Assembly: GCA_000402775.1 (NCBI GenBank)
Contig: AQSC01000035.1
Span: 1-20,704, forward strand
Length of the DNA: 20,704 bases
Direction of reading: 5' to 3'
Source: Euryarchaeota archaeon SCGC AAA252-I15
GTDB lineage: Archaea; Altiarchaeota; Altiarchaeia; IMC4; SCGC-AAA252-I15
Shown: positions 8,231-15,318 of the stretch, one piece after another
Layout: the number at the start of each line of letters is the position of its first letter
Position numbering within the stretch: the first letter of the stretch is position 1
Made by a program: the position numbers and the translations under genes
The notes under the pieces: generated by a model
Databases searched by the model: none
Told to the model about the DNA's origin: nothing
Seen by the model: the letters and a program-made list of their open reading frames with translations, nothing else

Positions 8231-9539
8231 TTTCTTTTGTCTTCCCGTGTTTTTCTTCCTCCTCCAGCAGCCACTTCCACATGGGGAGGTAGATTATTGT
8301 CTTCCCATCAACTTCTTCCACTTGCTCATACTCCCATGTGAGGATTAATCCTCTTTTTAGTTTGAATTCCTTCATAGCGGCTAAAACCCCCTTCACTTCC
8401 CGTTCTTTCGCTTCCTCGTTCAGGTCACAGCAGACTTGGATTAATTCTCTAACCTTTAAATCGTCTTTCATTAGGAAATCGACTTCACTCTTCCCGTTAG
8501 CCCAGTAAAAGACTTCCCTCCCTCTTCTCTTTAATTCTATGAAAACCAGGTTTTCCGTTAGTTTACCCTTATCCTCTGAGAATCTGAAGCTCACGGCATT
8601 CCTTAATCCAGTGTCTATGGAGTAAATCTTTCGGGGGTACTGGAGCTGGTCCTTGATTTTGTGGGAGAATATGGGCACTTGGAAGAGGAGGAATGCGTTC
8701 TCTATGTGGTTCAGGTGCTCGGAAACGGTGGTTGTTGAGAGGTTGGCGACTGACCCTAATTTTTTATAGCTGTGGAGGCTGGAGATGTTTGTCATTAAAT
8801 ATTTTGCCAGGCCCCTCAACTTGGAGCCTTCTAGGTTATATCTAGTTATCACGTCTTTTTCCAGTATACTGTGATAGTATTCCACAAGTATCTGATACCC
8901 TCTTTTTTTCTCAAACACGACCTCCGGGAAACCGCCGTATTTGAGGTATTCACTGAATAACCTTCTGGTTTTTGCTTTCTCCCTGCTCGATAGCAGTTTA
9001 ACGTCTACTTTAAATCCCCTGAAGTTCAGGAATTCGGAGAAACTCAGAGGGTATATTTGGAACGTCAGGGCCCTTCCAGTTAAAAGCCTTGCATACTCTG
9101 AGAGCAGTAGTGAGGATGAGGACCCTGAGATGAATATTTGCCTGAATTTCCTCAGATCATACTGTTTTTTCACCCAATACTCCCATTTTTTCCGCTCCTG
9201 TATTTCGTCTAGAAACAGGTATATGTCGCCTTTCACGTCGAGGTTCTCTAGGTAGGCTTCGATGATTTTGTCGAAGTCCAGTGAAAGTAGGTTCTCGTCT
9301 TCGAAGTTCACGTAAAGTATGTTTTTGGGGTTCACACCGTCTTCTATTAGTTTGTGGATTATCTGGTAGAGTATGGTTGATTTCCCGGATCTTCTGACGC
9401 CGGCCAGGATCTTGATGTGTTGTAGACTCGCCTGCCTTATGATGTTTTGGGTGTATCTTCTTTCCACCCCCCTTAAATCCTCGTCGACTCCTCCGTCCCT
9501 CCACCAGGTGTTCCACTCTAGGAGGCTTTCAAAAGACAT
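8223..9539 (-). CDS. AAA_14/DUF4143-type ATPase, first gene of the cas operon
   Basis: The 438-residue product has an N-terminal P-loop domain with Walker A AGVRRSGKST (46-55), Walker B IYLFLDEIQ (106-114) and a sensor-1-like IFISGSSSSLLL (135-146). The C-terminal half is DUF4143-like, with GGFPEVV (202-208), a winged-helix-like stretch (LGSVANLSTTTVSEHLNHIE, 261-280) and a restriction-endonuclease-like segment. That segment has Glu329 in KLTENLVF and Glu352-x-Asp354 in SEVDFLM, then LIQVCCDL where nuclease families often have an (E/Q)xK, so cleavage is doubtful. Such ATPases are common, poorly understood archaeal genes, not core cas genes. Here it is first in the operon, with a TATA box about 26 bases before its ATG and a stop overlapping cas8b. 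I saw no frameshift. Its role in CRISPR is unknown. Confidence 0.9.
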   Translation of the reverse strand: MSFESLLEWNTWWRDGGVDEDLRGVERRYTQNIIRQASLQHIKILAGVRRSGKSTILYQIIHKLIEDGVNPKNILYVNFEDENLLSLDFDKIIEAYLENLDVKGDIYLFLDEIQERKKWEYWVKKQYDLRKFRQIFISGSSSSLLLSEYARLLTGRALTFQIYPLSFSEFLNFRGFKVDVKLLSSREKAKTRRLFSEYLKYGGFPEVVFEKKRGYQILVEYYHSILEKDVITRYNLEGSKLRGLAKYLMTNISSLHSYKKLGSVANLSTTTVSEHLNHIENAFLLFQVPIFSHKIKDQLQYPRKIYSIDTGLRNAVSFRFSEDKGKLTENLVFIELKRRGREVFYWANGKSEVDFLMKDDLKVRELIQVCCDLNEEAKEREVKGVLAAMKEFKLKRGLILTWEYEQVEEVDGKTIIYLPMWKWLLEEEEKHGKTKENA

Positions 9540-9560
9540 GATAATCTATGGGGAAAACAA

Positions 9561-9576
9561 GTATATAAATACCTTC
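9561..9576 (-). promoter_or_regulatory. TATA/BRE promoter of the cas operon, predicted leaderless
   Basis: On the minus strand GGTATTTATATAC (9573-9561) is a good archaeal TATA box, preceded by a purine-rich BRE-like GGAAGG. Its centre (about 9566) lies about 26 bases from base 9540, so transcription should start at or one base before the ATPase ATG at 9539. A leaderless mRNA is therefore expected, and no Shine-Dalgarno is seen. It would drive all nine genes from the ATPase to cas2. Confidence 0.65.
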
Positions 9577-9601
9577 CAGTATGTTGGCCGATTTAATTGG
9601 A

Positions 9602-9625
9602 AATCGTCCACTTTGATGGACGATT
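9602..9625 (-). promoter_or_regulatory. 9-bp hairpin between cas6 and the cas operon promoter
   Basis: AATCGTCCA (9602-9610) and TGGACGATT (9617-9625) form a perfect 9-bp inverted repeat with a 6-base loop. It begins 4 bases after the cas6 stop and ends about 26 bases before the BRE/TATA element of the next operon. No T-run follows on the minus strand, so a classical terminator is only moderately likely. A dyad operator for a regulator of the cas operon fits the position as well. Confidence 0.5.
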
Positions 9626-9629
9626 ATTC

Positions 9630-10406
9630 TCAACAAACTTTTGTTTCATCCCGCATTTTTGCCCTCTTCTCTTTTATCTTGTTCATGAACCCGAATCCCA
9701 GGCTGTTTCGTTCGCCGAAGCCGCAGTCCAAGCCGAACTCCAGGATTTTTCCCTGTTCTCGGGTGAGATAGTGGAATGGGAACTCCCATATGCTCCCGAT
9801 TAACTGTATCTCGCGGCCGTCGATTACTGTGTGGCAGGCTACGGGATCCTTCCTGAGGAGGAACTGCTCGAACAACGGGAACTCATCAACTTTAGTGTTA
9901 TGGAATTCATTGTATTTCTTGAACAAATTCTCCTCCAACTGACGGACAAACACTTCGAAGGGGAACACACGACGCCAGAAAACATAACGGCGTTTACGGT
10001 GCTCTTGAGGTATACTGTAGCGACCATAATTGTATTCTGGGATACGAATAACAATGGGGGTGGCAGCAATCAGGTTACAACCACCTTTGAGTTGTGGATT
10101 GACAGTCTTCACGTCCTTGACGCTGAAACTCAAATCCCCTATATTCACGACACCATCTAAACCCCCCACGAAAGCCTTGATGAAGACATTATCGGGGGAA
10201 GAAACAAGGAGATGACGAGTATCACCCTCCCGTATGTCTCCTATAGGGAAAATATTGCTGAAACAAAAAAACTTGTAGCCAGCTAGCTCGTGAAGTTGCT
10301 GGTAACGGGGACGTATGGTATCATAGACGAAGCCTTGGAGCTTATGATAATAATGCAGATCATAGACAGCATCCTTCAAGGACCTTAGTTTAAGTAATAC
10401 CCTCAC
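9630..10406 (-). CDS. cas6: CRISPR pre-crRNA endoribonuclease Cas6
   Basis: Cas6 cuts the CRISPR transcript within each repeat, leaving the 8-base 5' handle. The C-terminal glycine-rich loop GFGERNSLGFGFMN is the family hallmark. The N-terminal half has the paired RAMP motifs VYDLHYYHKLQGFVYD and LHELAGYKFFCFSNIF, and His41 (numbered from a TTG start) of LHE is a candidate catalytic histidine. No in-frame ATG exists near the start. GTG at 10406 (giving 258 residues that begin MRVLLKL, like relatives) or TTG at 10412 are the choices, and TAG closes the frame just upstream. An AGGAG (10425-10429) lies further away than ideal. It sits 30 bases after the phosphomannomutase gene on the same strand, outside the overlapping cas chain. 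Confidence 0.92.
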   Translation of the reverse strand: MRVLLKLRSLKDAVYDLHYYHKLQGFVYDTIRPRYQQLHELAGYKFFCFSNIFPIGDIREGDTRHLLVSSPDNVFIKAFVGGLDGVVNIGDLSFSVKDVKTVNPQLKGGCNLIAATPIVIRIPEYNYGRYSIPQEHRKRRYVFWRRVFPFEVFVRQLEENLFKKYNEFHNTKVDEFPLFEQFLLRKDPVACHTVIDGREIQLIGSIWEFPFHYLTREQGKILEFGLDCGFGERNSLGFGFMNKIKEKRAKMRDETKVC

Positions 10407-10436
10407 ATTCAACCACTATCATTACTCCTGTGGGTT

Positions 10437-11780
10437 TCACCCGTTTTTCACTTCCAAGTGTTTTTTTAGTTCGTCGGTAATTACGTTTCTTATTTCCTCA
10501 AGCCGCTCACTGGTTTTCGCTTCAAATCTTAGGATGAGGTTTGGGCTTGTGTTTGAAGCGCGGATTAAGCCCCACCCATCTGGATATTGGATTCGGGCTC
10601 CGTCTATTGTGAGCACATCCAATCCCTTGTCTACAAGAGCCTTCGACACTTCACCCACAACCTTAAACTTTTCTTTGTCAGGGCACTTAACCCTGATTTC
10701 GGGAGTGCTCACATACTTTGGCATCGTTGCGATAAGCTCGCTCAAACTGTTTTCAGACTTTGAGAGAATCTGAATCATCCTAAGCGCTGCGTAAATACCG
10801 TCGTCGTATCCCGGATAATCGTCTGCGAAATAGAAGTGGCCGCTCATCTCCCCTGCAAGCAATGCTTTTTCTTTCCTGATTTTGTCTTTGATGAAGCTGT
10901 GCCCCGTCTTGTACATGATGGGGATTCCTCCGTGGGACTCAATGTCTTCTGCCAACCCTTGACTGCACTTAACTTCGAAAATGATTTTCGCGCCGGGAGT
11001 CTTAGCGAGGATTTCCCTGGAATACAATATCAAAGCCTGGTCTCCGCGAAGTATCTCACATTCCTCTGAAATAAAGCCCACTCTGTCAGAATCACCGTCA
11101 AAAGCCATTCCCAAGTCCGCATCCTCCTCCCTGACCGTTTCGATTAGTTCGGTCAAGTTTTCGTCCACCGTCGGATCTGCAGGGTGGTTTGGAAAGCTTC
11201 CGTCAGGCTCACTATACAATTCGACTACTTCACACCCCAAGTCCCTAAGTAGGGCAGGGACGATCGGGCCCGCAGTCCCGTTCCCTGAATCAACGACAAC
11301 CTTCAACTTTCGATTAAAAGAAACCTTCCCTTTAATGAAGCTGACGTAATCCCCGACGATGTTTTTTGTGGAGACTTCCCCCGCACCTGTTTCAAAAACC
11401 CCATCCTCAATGATTTTTGAGATATCCTGGATTTCCTTCCCGGAAATTGTGCCCTCCCCCCGCCACAACTTAAGGCCGTTGTATTTGGGTGGATTATGGC
11501 TTCCAGTAATCATAACTCCCGCCTCAAACCCTAAATGGTGTATGGCAAAATAAAGGGCTGGTGTGGGAACCAATCCTAAGTCGATCACATCCCTACCAGA
11601 CGATGATAATCCTGAAATCAAGGCCCTGGAAAGATTCGGCGAGCTAAGCCTTACGTCAAAGCCAACAGCACAAGTTCCCTTGAAAGTCGAACCAAAGGCT
11701 TTTCCAATATCTTCTGCGACATCGTCCGTCAAATCCCCCCCATACACACCCCTAATGTCATAAGCCCTGAAAATGCTCAT
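10437..11780 (-). CDS. Phosphomannomutase/phosphoglucomutase (alpha-D-phosphohexomutase family)
   Basis: This enzyme interconverts hexose-6-phosphate and hexose-1-phosphate, supplying mannose-1-P or glucose-1-P for nucleotide-sugar synthesis. All four family loops are visible. They are the phosphoserine loop TGSHNP (Ser94), the metal loop AFDGDSDR (Asp228, Asp230, Asp232), the sugar-specificity loop GEMSGHFYF, and the C-terminal phosphate loop RASNTSPNLILR. The 447-residue length is normal for archaeal bifunctional PMM/PGM enzymes. The GEMSGH loop does not by itself decide mannose or glucose. Its ATG overlaps the nucleotidyltransferase stop as ATGA, so the two are co-translated and probably feed one pathway. 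cas6 follows after 30 bases, perhaps by read-through. Confidence 0.94.
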   Translation of the reverse strand: MSIFRAYDIRGVYGGDLTDDVAEDIGKAFGSTFKGTCAVGFDVRLSSPNLSRALISGLSSSGRDVIDLGLVPTPALYFAIHHLGFEAGVMITGSHNPPKYNGLKLWRGEGTISGKEIQDISKIIEDGVFETGAGEVSTKNIVGDYVSFIKGKVSFNRKLKVVVDSGNGTAGPIVPALLRDLGCEVVELYSEPDGSFPNHPADPTVDENLTELIETVREEDADLGMAFDGDSDRVGFISEECEILRGDQALILYSREILAKTPGAKIIFEVKCSQGLAEDIESHGGIPIMYKTGHSFIKDKIRKEKALLAGEMSGHFYFADDYPGYDDGIYAALRMIQILSKSENSLSELIATMPKYVSTPEIRVKCPDKEKFKVVGEVSKALVDKGLDVLTIDGARIQYPDGWGLIRASNTSPNLILRFEAKTSERLEEIRNVITDELKKHLEVKNG

Positions 11781-12625
11781 TTTATATTTTCGTACCCCTT
11801 CCAGTTTTTAATCGCCAGTTCATAAGCCTCAACGGTTCCCGTGTCAAACCACTGGCCTGTGAAAGAGTATCCTGTAAGCTTTCCTTCACTTGCAAGCTTT
11901 GGGAAAACATCCTTTTCAATCATTGAAAAGCCCTTGGGAACGTACTCGAAGACTTCAGGTTCCATGAGATAGACGCCGGCATTAATGAGCTTTGAAGGCT
12001 CAGCCCCCTTTTTGGGTTTTTCCACGAAGTCGAGTATCATGCTGCCTTGAAGGCGAGCCACACCAAATCTGGAGGGCTCGTCAACGGGAGTTAATGCAAT
12101 GGTGGCAACGCCCTTATTTTCATGGTGAAAGCTTATGAAATCGCTTAAATCAATTCCCGCAAGAACGTCGCCGTTAAACATGAGGAAGGGCTCGTTAATT
12201 TTGTCCTTTACAAGATTTAAGCATCCTGCAGTTCCTAAGAATTTTTTCTCTTCGACGTATTCAATGTTCACTCCGAATCTGGAGCCATTACCAAAATATT
12301 CTTTGATCTTGTCTCCAAGATACCCGATTGATAGCAAGATGTCGTTTATACCATGCTTTCTATTCAACTCAATGATGTGTTGCATCAAGGGTTTGCCTTG
12401 TACTGGAATCATGGGCTTTGGTATCTCATAGGTGAAGGGGCGCATGCGCGTTCCCTTTCCTCCAGCAAGGATTAGTGATTTTTTAACTCTTCTGACATTT
12501 AAAAATCTTGCTAGAAGCACTTCTATTGCATGGGAACGGTTTCTAATAGTTATTCCGTCTATTTTCTCGTCTATTCGGGATAATATATCTTCCCTAAGTG
12601 TTATTGTTAATTGTTCCCGTTTCAT
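11777..12625 (-). CDS. Sugar-phosphate nucleotidyltransferase with N-terminal ribbon-helix-helix domain
   Basis: Residues numbered from the ATG at 12625. Residues 1-42 look like a CopG/Arc ribbon-helix-helix DNA-binding domain: strand QLTITL, then helices around DILSRIDEKI and NRSHAIEVLLARFL. From residue 50 it is an NTP-transferase domain with the signature LILAGGKGTRMRP (51-63), then EIPKPMIPVQGKPLM, the catalytic-type FNGDV, FVEKP and the closing WFDTG. It likely joins an NTP to a sugar-1-phosphate made by the adjacent mutase (ATGA overlap). A GTG at 12637 would add four residues. I prefer the ATG because TATA-like DNA lies about 26 bases before it and relatives start with MKR. The sugar and nucleotide cannot be told from sequence. 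Confidence 0.9.
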   Translation of the reverse strand: MKREQLTITLREDILSRIDEKIDGITIRNRSHAIEVLLARFLNVRRVKKSLILAGGKGTRMRPFTYEIPKPMIPVQGKPLMQHIIELNRKHGINDILLSIGYLGDKIKEYFGNGSRFGVNIEYVEEKKFLGTAGCLNLVKDKINEPFLMFNGDVLAGIDLSDFISFHHENKGVATIALTPVDEPSRFGVARLQGSMILDFVEKPKKGAEPSKLINAGVYLMEPEVFEYVPKGFSMIEKDVFPKLASEGKLTGYSFTGQWFDTGTVEAYELAIKNWKGYENIK

Positions 12626-12679
12626 GGTATAATCCACTATAAAATAAGATAATATAATGGCTTGATAATATAAAATACA
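12626..12679. promoter_or_regulatory. Divergent AT-rich promoter between nucleotidyltransferase and mannosyltransferase
   Basis: The 54 bases are strongly AT-rich. A TATA-like AATATAATG (12651-12659) is centred about 26 bases before the plus-strand ATG at 12680. On the minus strand TATTATCTTATTTTATAG (12641-12658) puts a box 25-30 bases before the ATG at 12625. Both transcripts are predicted leaderless and the two boxes overlap, so initiation in the two directions may compete. The exact boxes are uncertain because several AT-runs qualify. Confidence 0.5.
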
Positions 12680-13369
12680 ATGGTTTTAATCTCAATTATA
12701 GTTCCCACATTTAATGAACGTGAAAATTTGGAAGAGTTTGTTAAAAGGTTGTTCCGTTCTAGCGGGGGTTTTGATTTGGAGGTTGTGGTTGTTGATGATG
12801 ATTCAAGAGATGGTACTGGCGAGCTTGCGGACGAGCTTGCAGGAAAATTCAATCTCCAAGTAATCCATAGGGTGGGTGTGAGGGGTCTTTCCTCGGCAGT
12901 TATTGATGGTTTTAATACGGCAACAGGTGAAGTTTTTGGTGTGATGGACGCTGATTTAAGCCATCCTCCTGAGGTGTTGCCGAAGTTAGTCGAGAAGATT
13001 TCCGAAGGTTTCGAAGTAGTTTTCGCCTCCCGAAAGGTTGAGGGGGGTGGTTTCGATGATTGGCCGATTCATAGGAAAATAATCAGTTTTTTCGCAACTA
13101 TAATGGCTAAACCCTTAACAGACTGCACTGATCCCATGTCCGGATTCTTCCTTGTGAGAAAGGAGGTCATTGAGGGCGTATCCTTAAGCCCTTTAGGATT
13201 TAAGATTGGGCTGGAAATTCTTGTAAAAGGCATGTTCAGCCGTTACGCTGAAGTAGGATACACGTTCAAGGATCGGGCGAAGGGTGAGAGCAAGCTCGGT
13301 TTCAGACAATACTTCGATTACCTCCACCATCTTCTGCGTCTTTACGTCTTCAAGCTAAAGCTTTCTTAG
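12680..13369 (+). CDS. GT2 glycosyltransferase, polyprenol-phosphate mannose synthase-like (DPM1 catalytic type)
   Basis: DPM1-type enzymes move mannose (or a related sugar) from a nucleotide-sugar to a polyprenol phosphate at the inner membrane face. The 229-residue product has SIIVPTFNERENL (5-17), VVVVDDDSRDGT (35-46), the DAD metal motif (90-92, MDADLSHPPEVLP), DPMSGFFLV, GFKIGLEIL and the C-terminal KDRAKGESKLGF. All are typical of DPM1. It ends without the transmembrane extension found in many bacterial and archaeal relatives, so it is the soluble or peripheral class. It has its own leaderless-type promoter and its last 15 bases overlap the convergent DUF362 gene. Sugar specificity is inferred from similarity and from the nearby mutase. 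Confidence 0.9.
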   Translation: MVLISIIVPTFNERENLEEFVKRLFRSSGGFDLEVVVVDDDSRDGTGELADELAGKFNLQVIHRVGVRGLSSAVIDGFNTATGEVFGVMDADLSHPPEVLPKLVEKISEGFEVVFASRKVEGGGFDDWPIHRKIISFFATIMAKPLTDCTDPMSGFFLVRKEVIEGVSLSPLGFKIGLEILVKGMFSRYAEVGYTFKDRAKGESKLGFRQYFDYLHHLLRLYVFKLKLS

Positions 13370-14473
13370 AATATCTTTAGGGTTTGGGGGGCATCCGGGG
13401 ACCCAGTCTAATCCGTTTTCTTTGGCGAAGTTTTTCGTGCATTCCCCAAAACAGATTGTTTTCCCTGGTTTGTTTGGTAGTTGAGAGTTTCCCCCCGAGA
13501 CGAAATTCACTCCCTTTAGAAAGATTAGGTACGCAAGCTTGGGTCCGTACTTAAACCAGTATGCGGGATTACCCTTTACTGCCATAATCGCTTCGTATAA
13601 GGAGTTAGAGCACATCGAACAGGCGTATCTGTTCCGCTTGTTGTAGAGTTTTTGAAATTGAAAGTATTCCTCGTTGGCTCGCGTAAATTTTATTGAGACT
13701 TTTTTGATAGCATCCCCTAAAATTTCGGGGTCTATGTCACCCAACCCTAATTCCCTTGCGATTCTGATGTGTTCTACTTCTAGCGGATTTATCTCCATCA
13801 GCCTTGCGCCTGTTGCGTCAACTCCTAGAATGTCTTTTCCTGCAACAAGCAGGTTTGACTGAATCTTATTCCCCGAGTATAGTGGACCGTCTCCGTCAAT
13901 CCCGATTATTCCGTCAATGATTGCAAGGTCTGGTTTCACCACTTTTGCAAGTTGAGCTATCGGTTCGTCTAATCCCAGTTTGTGAAAGTGTTTTTTTGAC
14001 TCATCCATGATCAAGCCTTTTTGATTCTTCATGGTGAGCGTTACTGTCGTGTTCATGTGTGTTTTCAGTTTCGCAACGTTTACGTAGAATGATTTCAACG
14101 CGATTTCAGGTATCCTGATTGTCCCGTACTTCCATTGCACTTCAATCCTCTCCCCATCATTAAGCGATACTAGTCTTACTCCCTCCTCTTTTTCAAGGAA
14201 CTTGTAGCCTGCACACTCAAAGCACTTTTGGACGTCCTGTCCTATCCCCGGGGACTCTCCGACAATAAATTCGGTCGCACCTTTTTCACGGAAAAAATCG
14301 ATTATGGCCTTCACGACATGGGGGTCGGTCACAATCCCTGACTCCTTGCTTGCAGGGACTACGACATTGGGTTTGATGAAAACGGGTTTACCCCCTAATT
14401 CAACATCTATTTGATCTAGTAAGTCTATAATACCTTCAGGTTTCTCGGTTTGTTTCACGTACACAAAACTCAT
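13355..14473 (-). CDS. DUF362-domain protein with C-terminal cysteine cluster
   Basis: The first 260 residues fit DUF362: FIKPNVVVPASKESGIVTDP (32-51), EFIVGESPG (68-76), VNVAKLKTHMNTTVTLTMKNQKG as a split core, and LAIIDGIIGIDGDGP. The C-terminal 90 residues carry five cysteines: CSMC (285, 288), CFGEC (341, 345) and Cys361 in GCPPNP. The last motif resembles the GCPP-containing Fe-S segment of NuoB-like proteins. A metal or Fe-S site is therefore possible but not shown. DUF362 has no settled function. Its ATG overlaps the methyltransferase stop as ATGA, and it is the last gene of a four-gene chain with a GT2, a radical SAM protein and a methyltransferase. Its end runs into the convergent mannosyltransferase gene. 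Confidence 0.82.
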   Translation of the reverse strand: MSFVYVKQTEKPEGIIDLLDQIDVELGGKPVFIKPNVVVPASKESGIVTDPHVVKAIIDFFREKGATEFIVGESPGIGQDVQKCFECAGYKFLEKEEGVRLVSLNDGERIEVQWKYGTIRIPEIALKSFYVNVAKLKTHMNTTVTLTMKNQKGLIMDESKKHFHKLGLDEPIAQLAKVVKPDLAIIDGIIGIDGDGPLYSGNKIQSNLLVAGKDILGVDATGARLMEINPLEVEHIRIARELGLGDIDPEILGDAIKKVSIKFTRANEEYFQFQKLYNKRNRYACSMCSNSLYEAIMAVKGNPAYWFKYGPKLAYLIFLKGVNFVSGGNSQLPNKPGKTICFGECTKNFAKENGLDWVPGCPPNPKDILRKL

Positions 14474-15318
14474 TTCTCACACAACACATACAAGTGGTGG
14501 GCAAACGGTAGTTTAAGCGCTGTTGGAAGAGGAAGTTTTTCAAACAACTCTACTCTTCGGATAAGCGGGTTTGGTTTTGAATCCTTGGCAAGACTGGTTA
14601 GTGTGCTCCAATTCCAAGACTCGCCAATCGACTCCATCCCCTTTTTGAAAAAGCCCCGCACTGGCATATCCCACGTATCCGGCCATGGAGGCACGTCGAT
14701 CACACCCTCCTCAATAATATTCAACTCCAACTTGCTAACAATCTTTTTAATGCCTCCAAAACTCATCCACCGAAGCATCCCATGGTCCCAGGGTTTCCGG
14801 TATAGTAGATGGTAGATTACGTGGGGGAACGTTCCGATATTAAAGACGTTTTGCGTCATGAAGAGCACGTACCTTTTGGATACTCGAACCATCTCCGAGG
14901 CAAGTGCGACCGGATTTTTCAGATGCTCTAGAATGCAGAAATTCCAGCTTAGGTCGAATGAGTCATCTTCGAATGGGAAAGATAAAGGCTTTCCCGTTTT
15001 AATGGTCACCCTACTATCAGGGGATATTAGATTCCAAGCGGTTTTCGTGTATTCTTCCTCACGCTTTGAAGGAGTGTAATACGTGACCTCACAACCCTCA
15101 TCAGCGAATGGGTAGGAATTAATGCCCCTAATCCCGGTAATCCCGTCTGAAGGACCCTCAAAAACACTCTCGATGTTAAGTCTCCTTTTAAGGTCTCTAA
15201 GATATTTTTCCATTACATAACGCTCATAAACCGTGCCGAAACCCTCGTCATAGTCTCTTGGAGCGTAATCCACAAGTCCTTCAATGAATCCCATAAATAA
15301 TTTCTCGTCGTCGCTCAT
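14470..15318 (-). CDS. Class I SAM-dependent methyltransferase (Methyltransf_11 type)
   Basis: The product has 282 residues. The SAM-binding region is atypical in sequence, with VFEGPSDGITGIRGINSYPF where motif I is expected. Motif IV is plain: PFEDDSFDLSWNFCILEHLKNP, of the Methyltransf_11 kind, followed by a post-core RVSKRYVLFMTQN. The C-terminal part (PPWPDTWDMPVRGFFKKG onward) is specific and gives no substrate clue. Its ATG overlaps the radical SAM stop and its TGA overlaps the DUF362 start, both as ATGA. It lies among glycosyltransferases, so modification of a glycan or lipid carrier is a reasonable guess. No membrane segment is obvious. Confidence 0.85.
   Translation of the reverse strand: MSDDEKLFMGFIEGLVDYAPRDYDEGFGTVYERYVMEKYLRDLKRRLNIESVFEGPSDGITGIRGINSYPFADEGCEVTYYTPSKREEEYTKTAWNLISPDSRVTIKTGKPLSFPFEDDSFDLSWNFCILEHLKNPVALASEMVRVSKRYVLFMTQNVFNIGTFPHVIYHLLYRKPWDHGMLRWMSFGGIKKIVSKLELNIIEEGVIDVPPWPDTWDMPVRGFFKKGMESIGESWNWSTLTSLAKDSKPNPLIRRVELFEKLPLPTALKLPFAHHLYVLCEK

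Noticed and set aside
9157..9516. Minus-strand 119-residue frame inside the ATPase gene
   Set aside because: It is an alternative frame of the ATPase gene, rich in Arg, His and Gly with no domain; the ATPase frame shows clear Walker motifs.
9831..10160. Plus-strand open frame opposite cas6
   Set aside because: It lies wholly within the clear Cas6 coding frame, has no recognisable domain, and is composed as a shadow frame.
10388..10422. Ten-codon upstream frame (ATG at 10422) with AGGAG before it, overlapping the cas6 start
   Set aside because: The spacing between AGGAG and ATG is only two bases and nothing supports a functional leader peptide; it could matter for cas6 control, but evidence is too thin.
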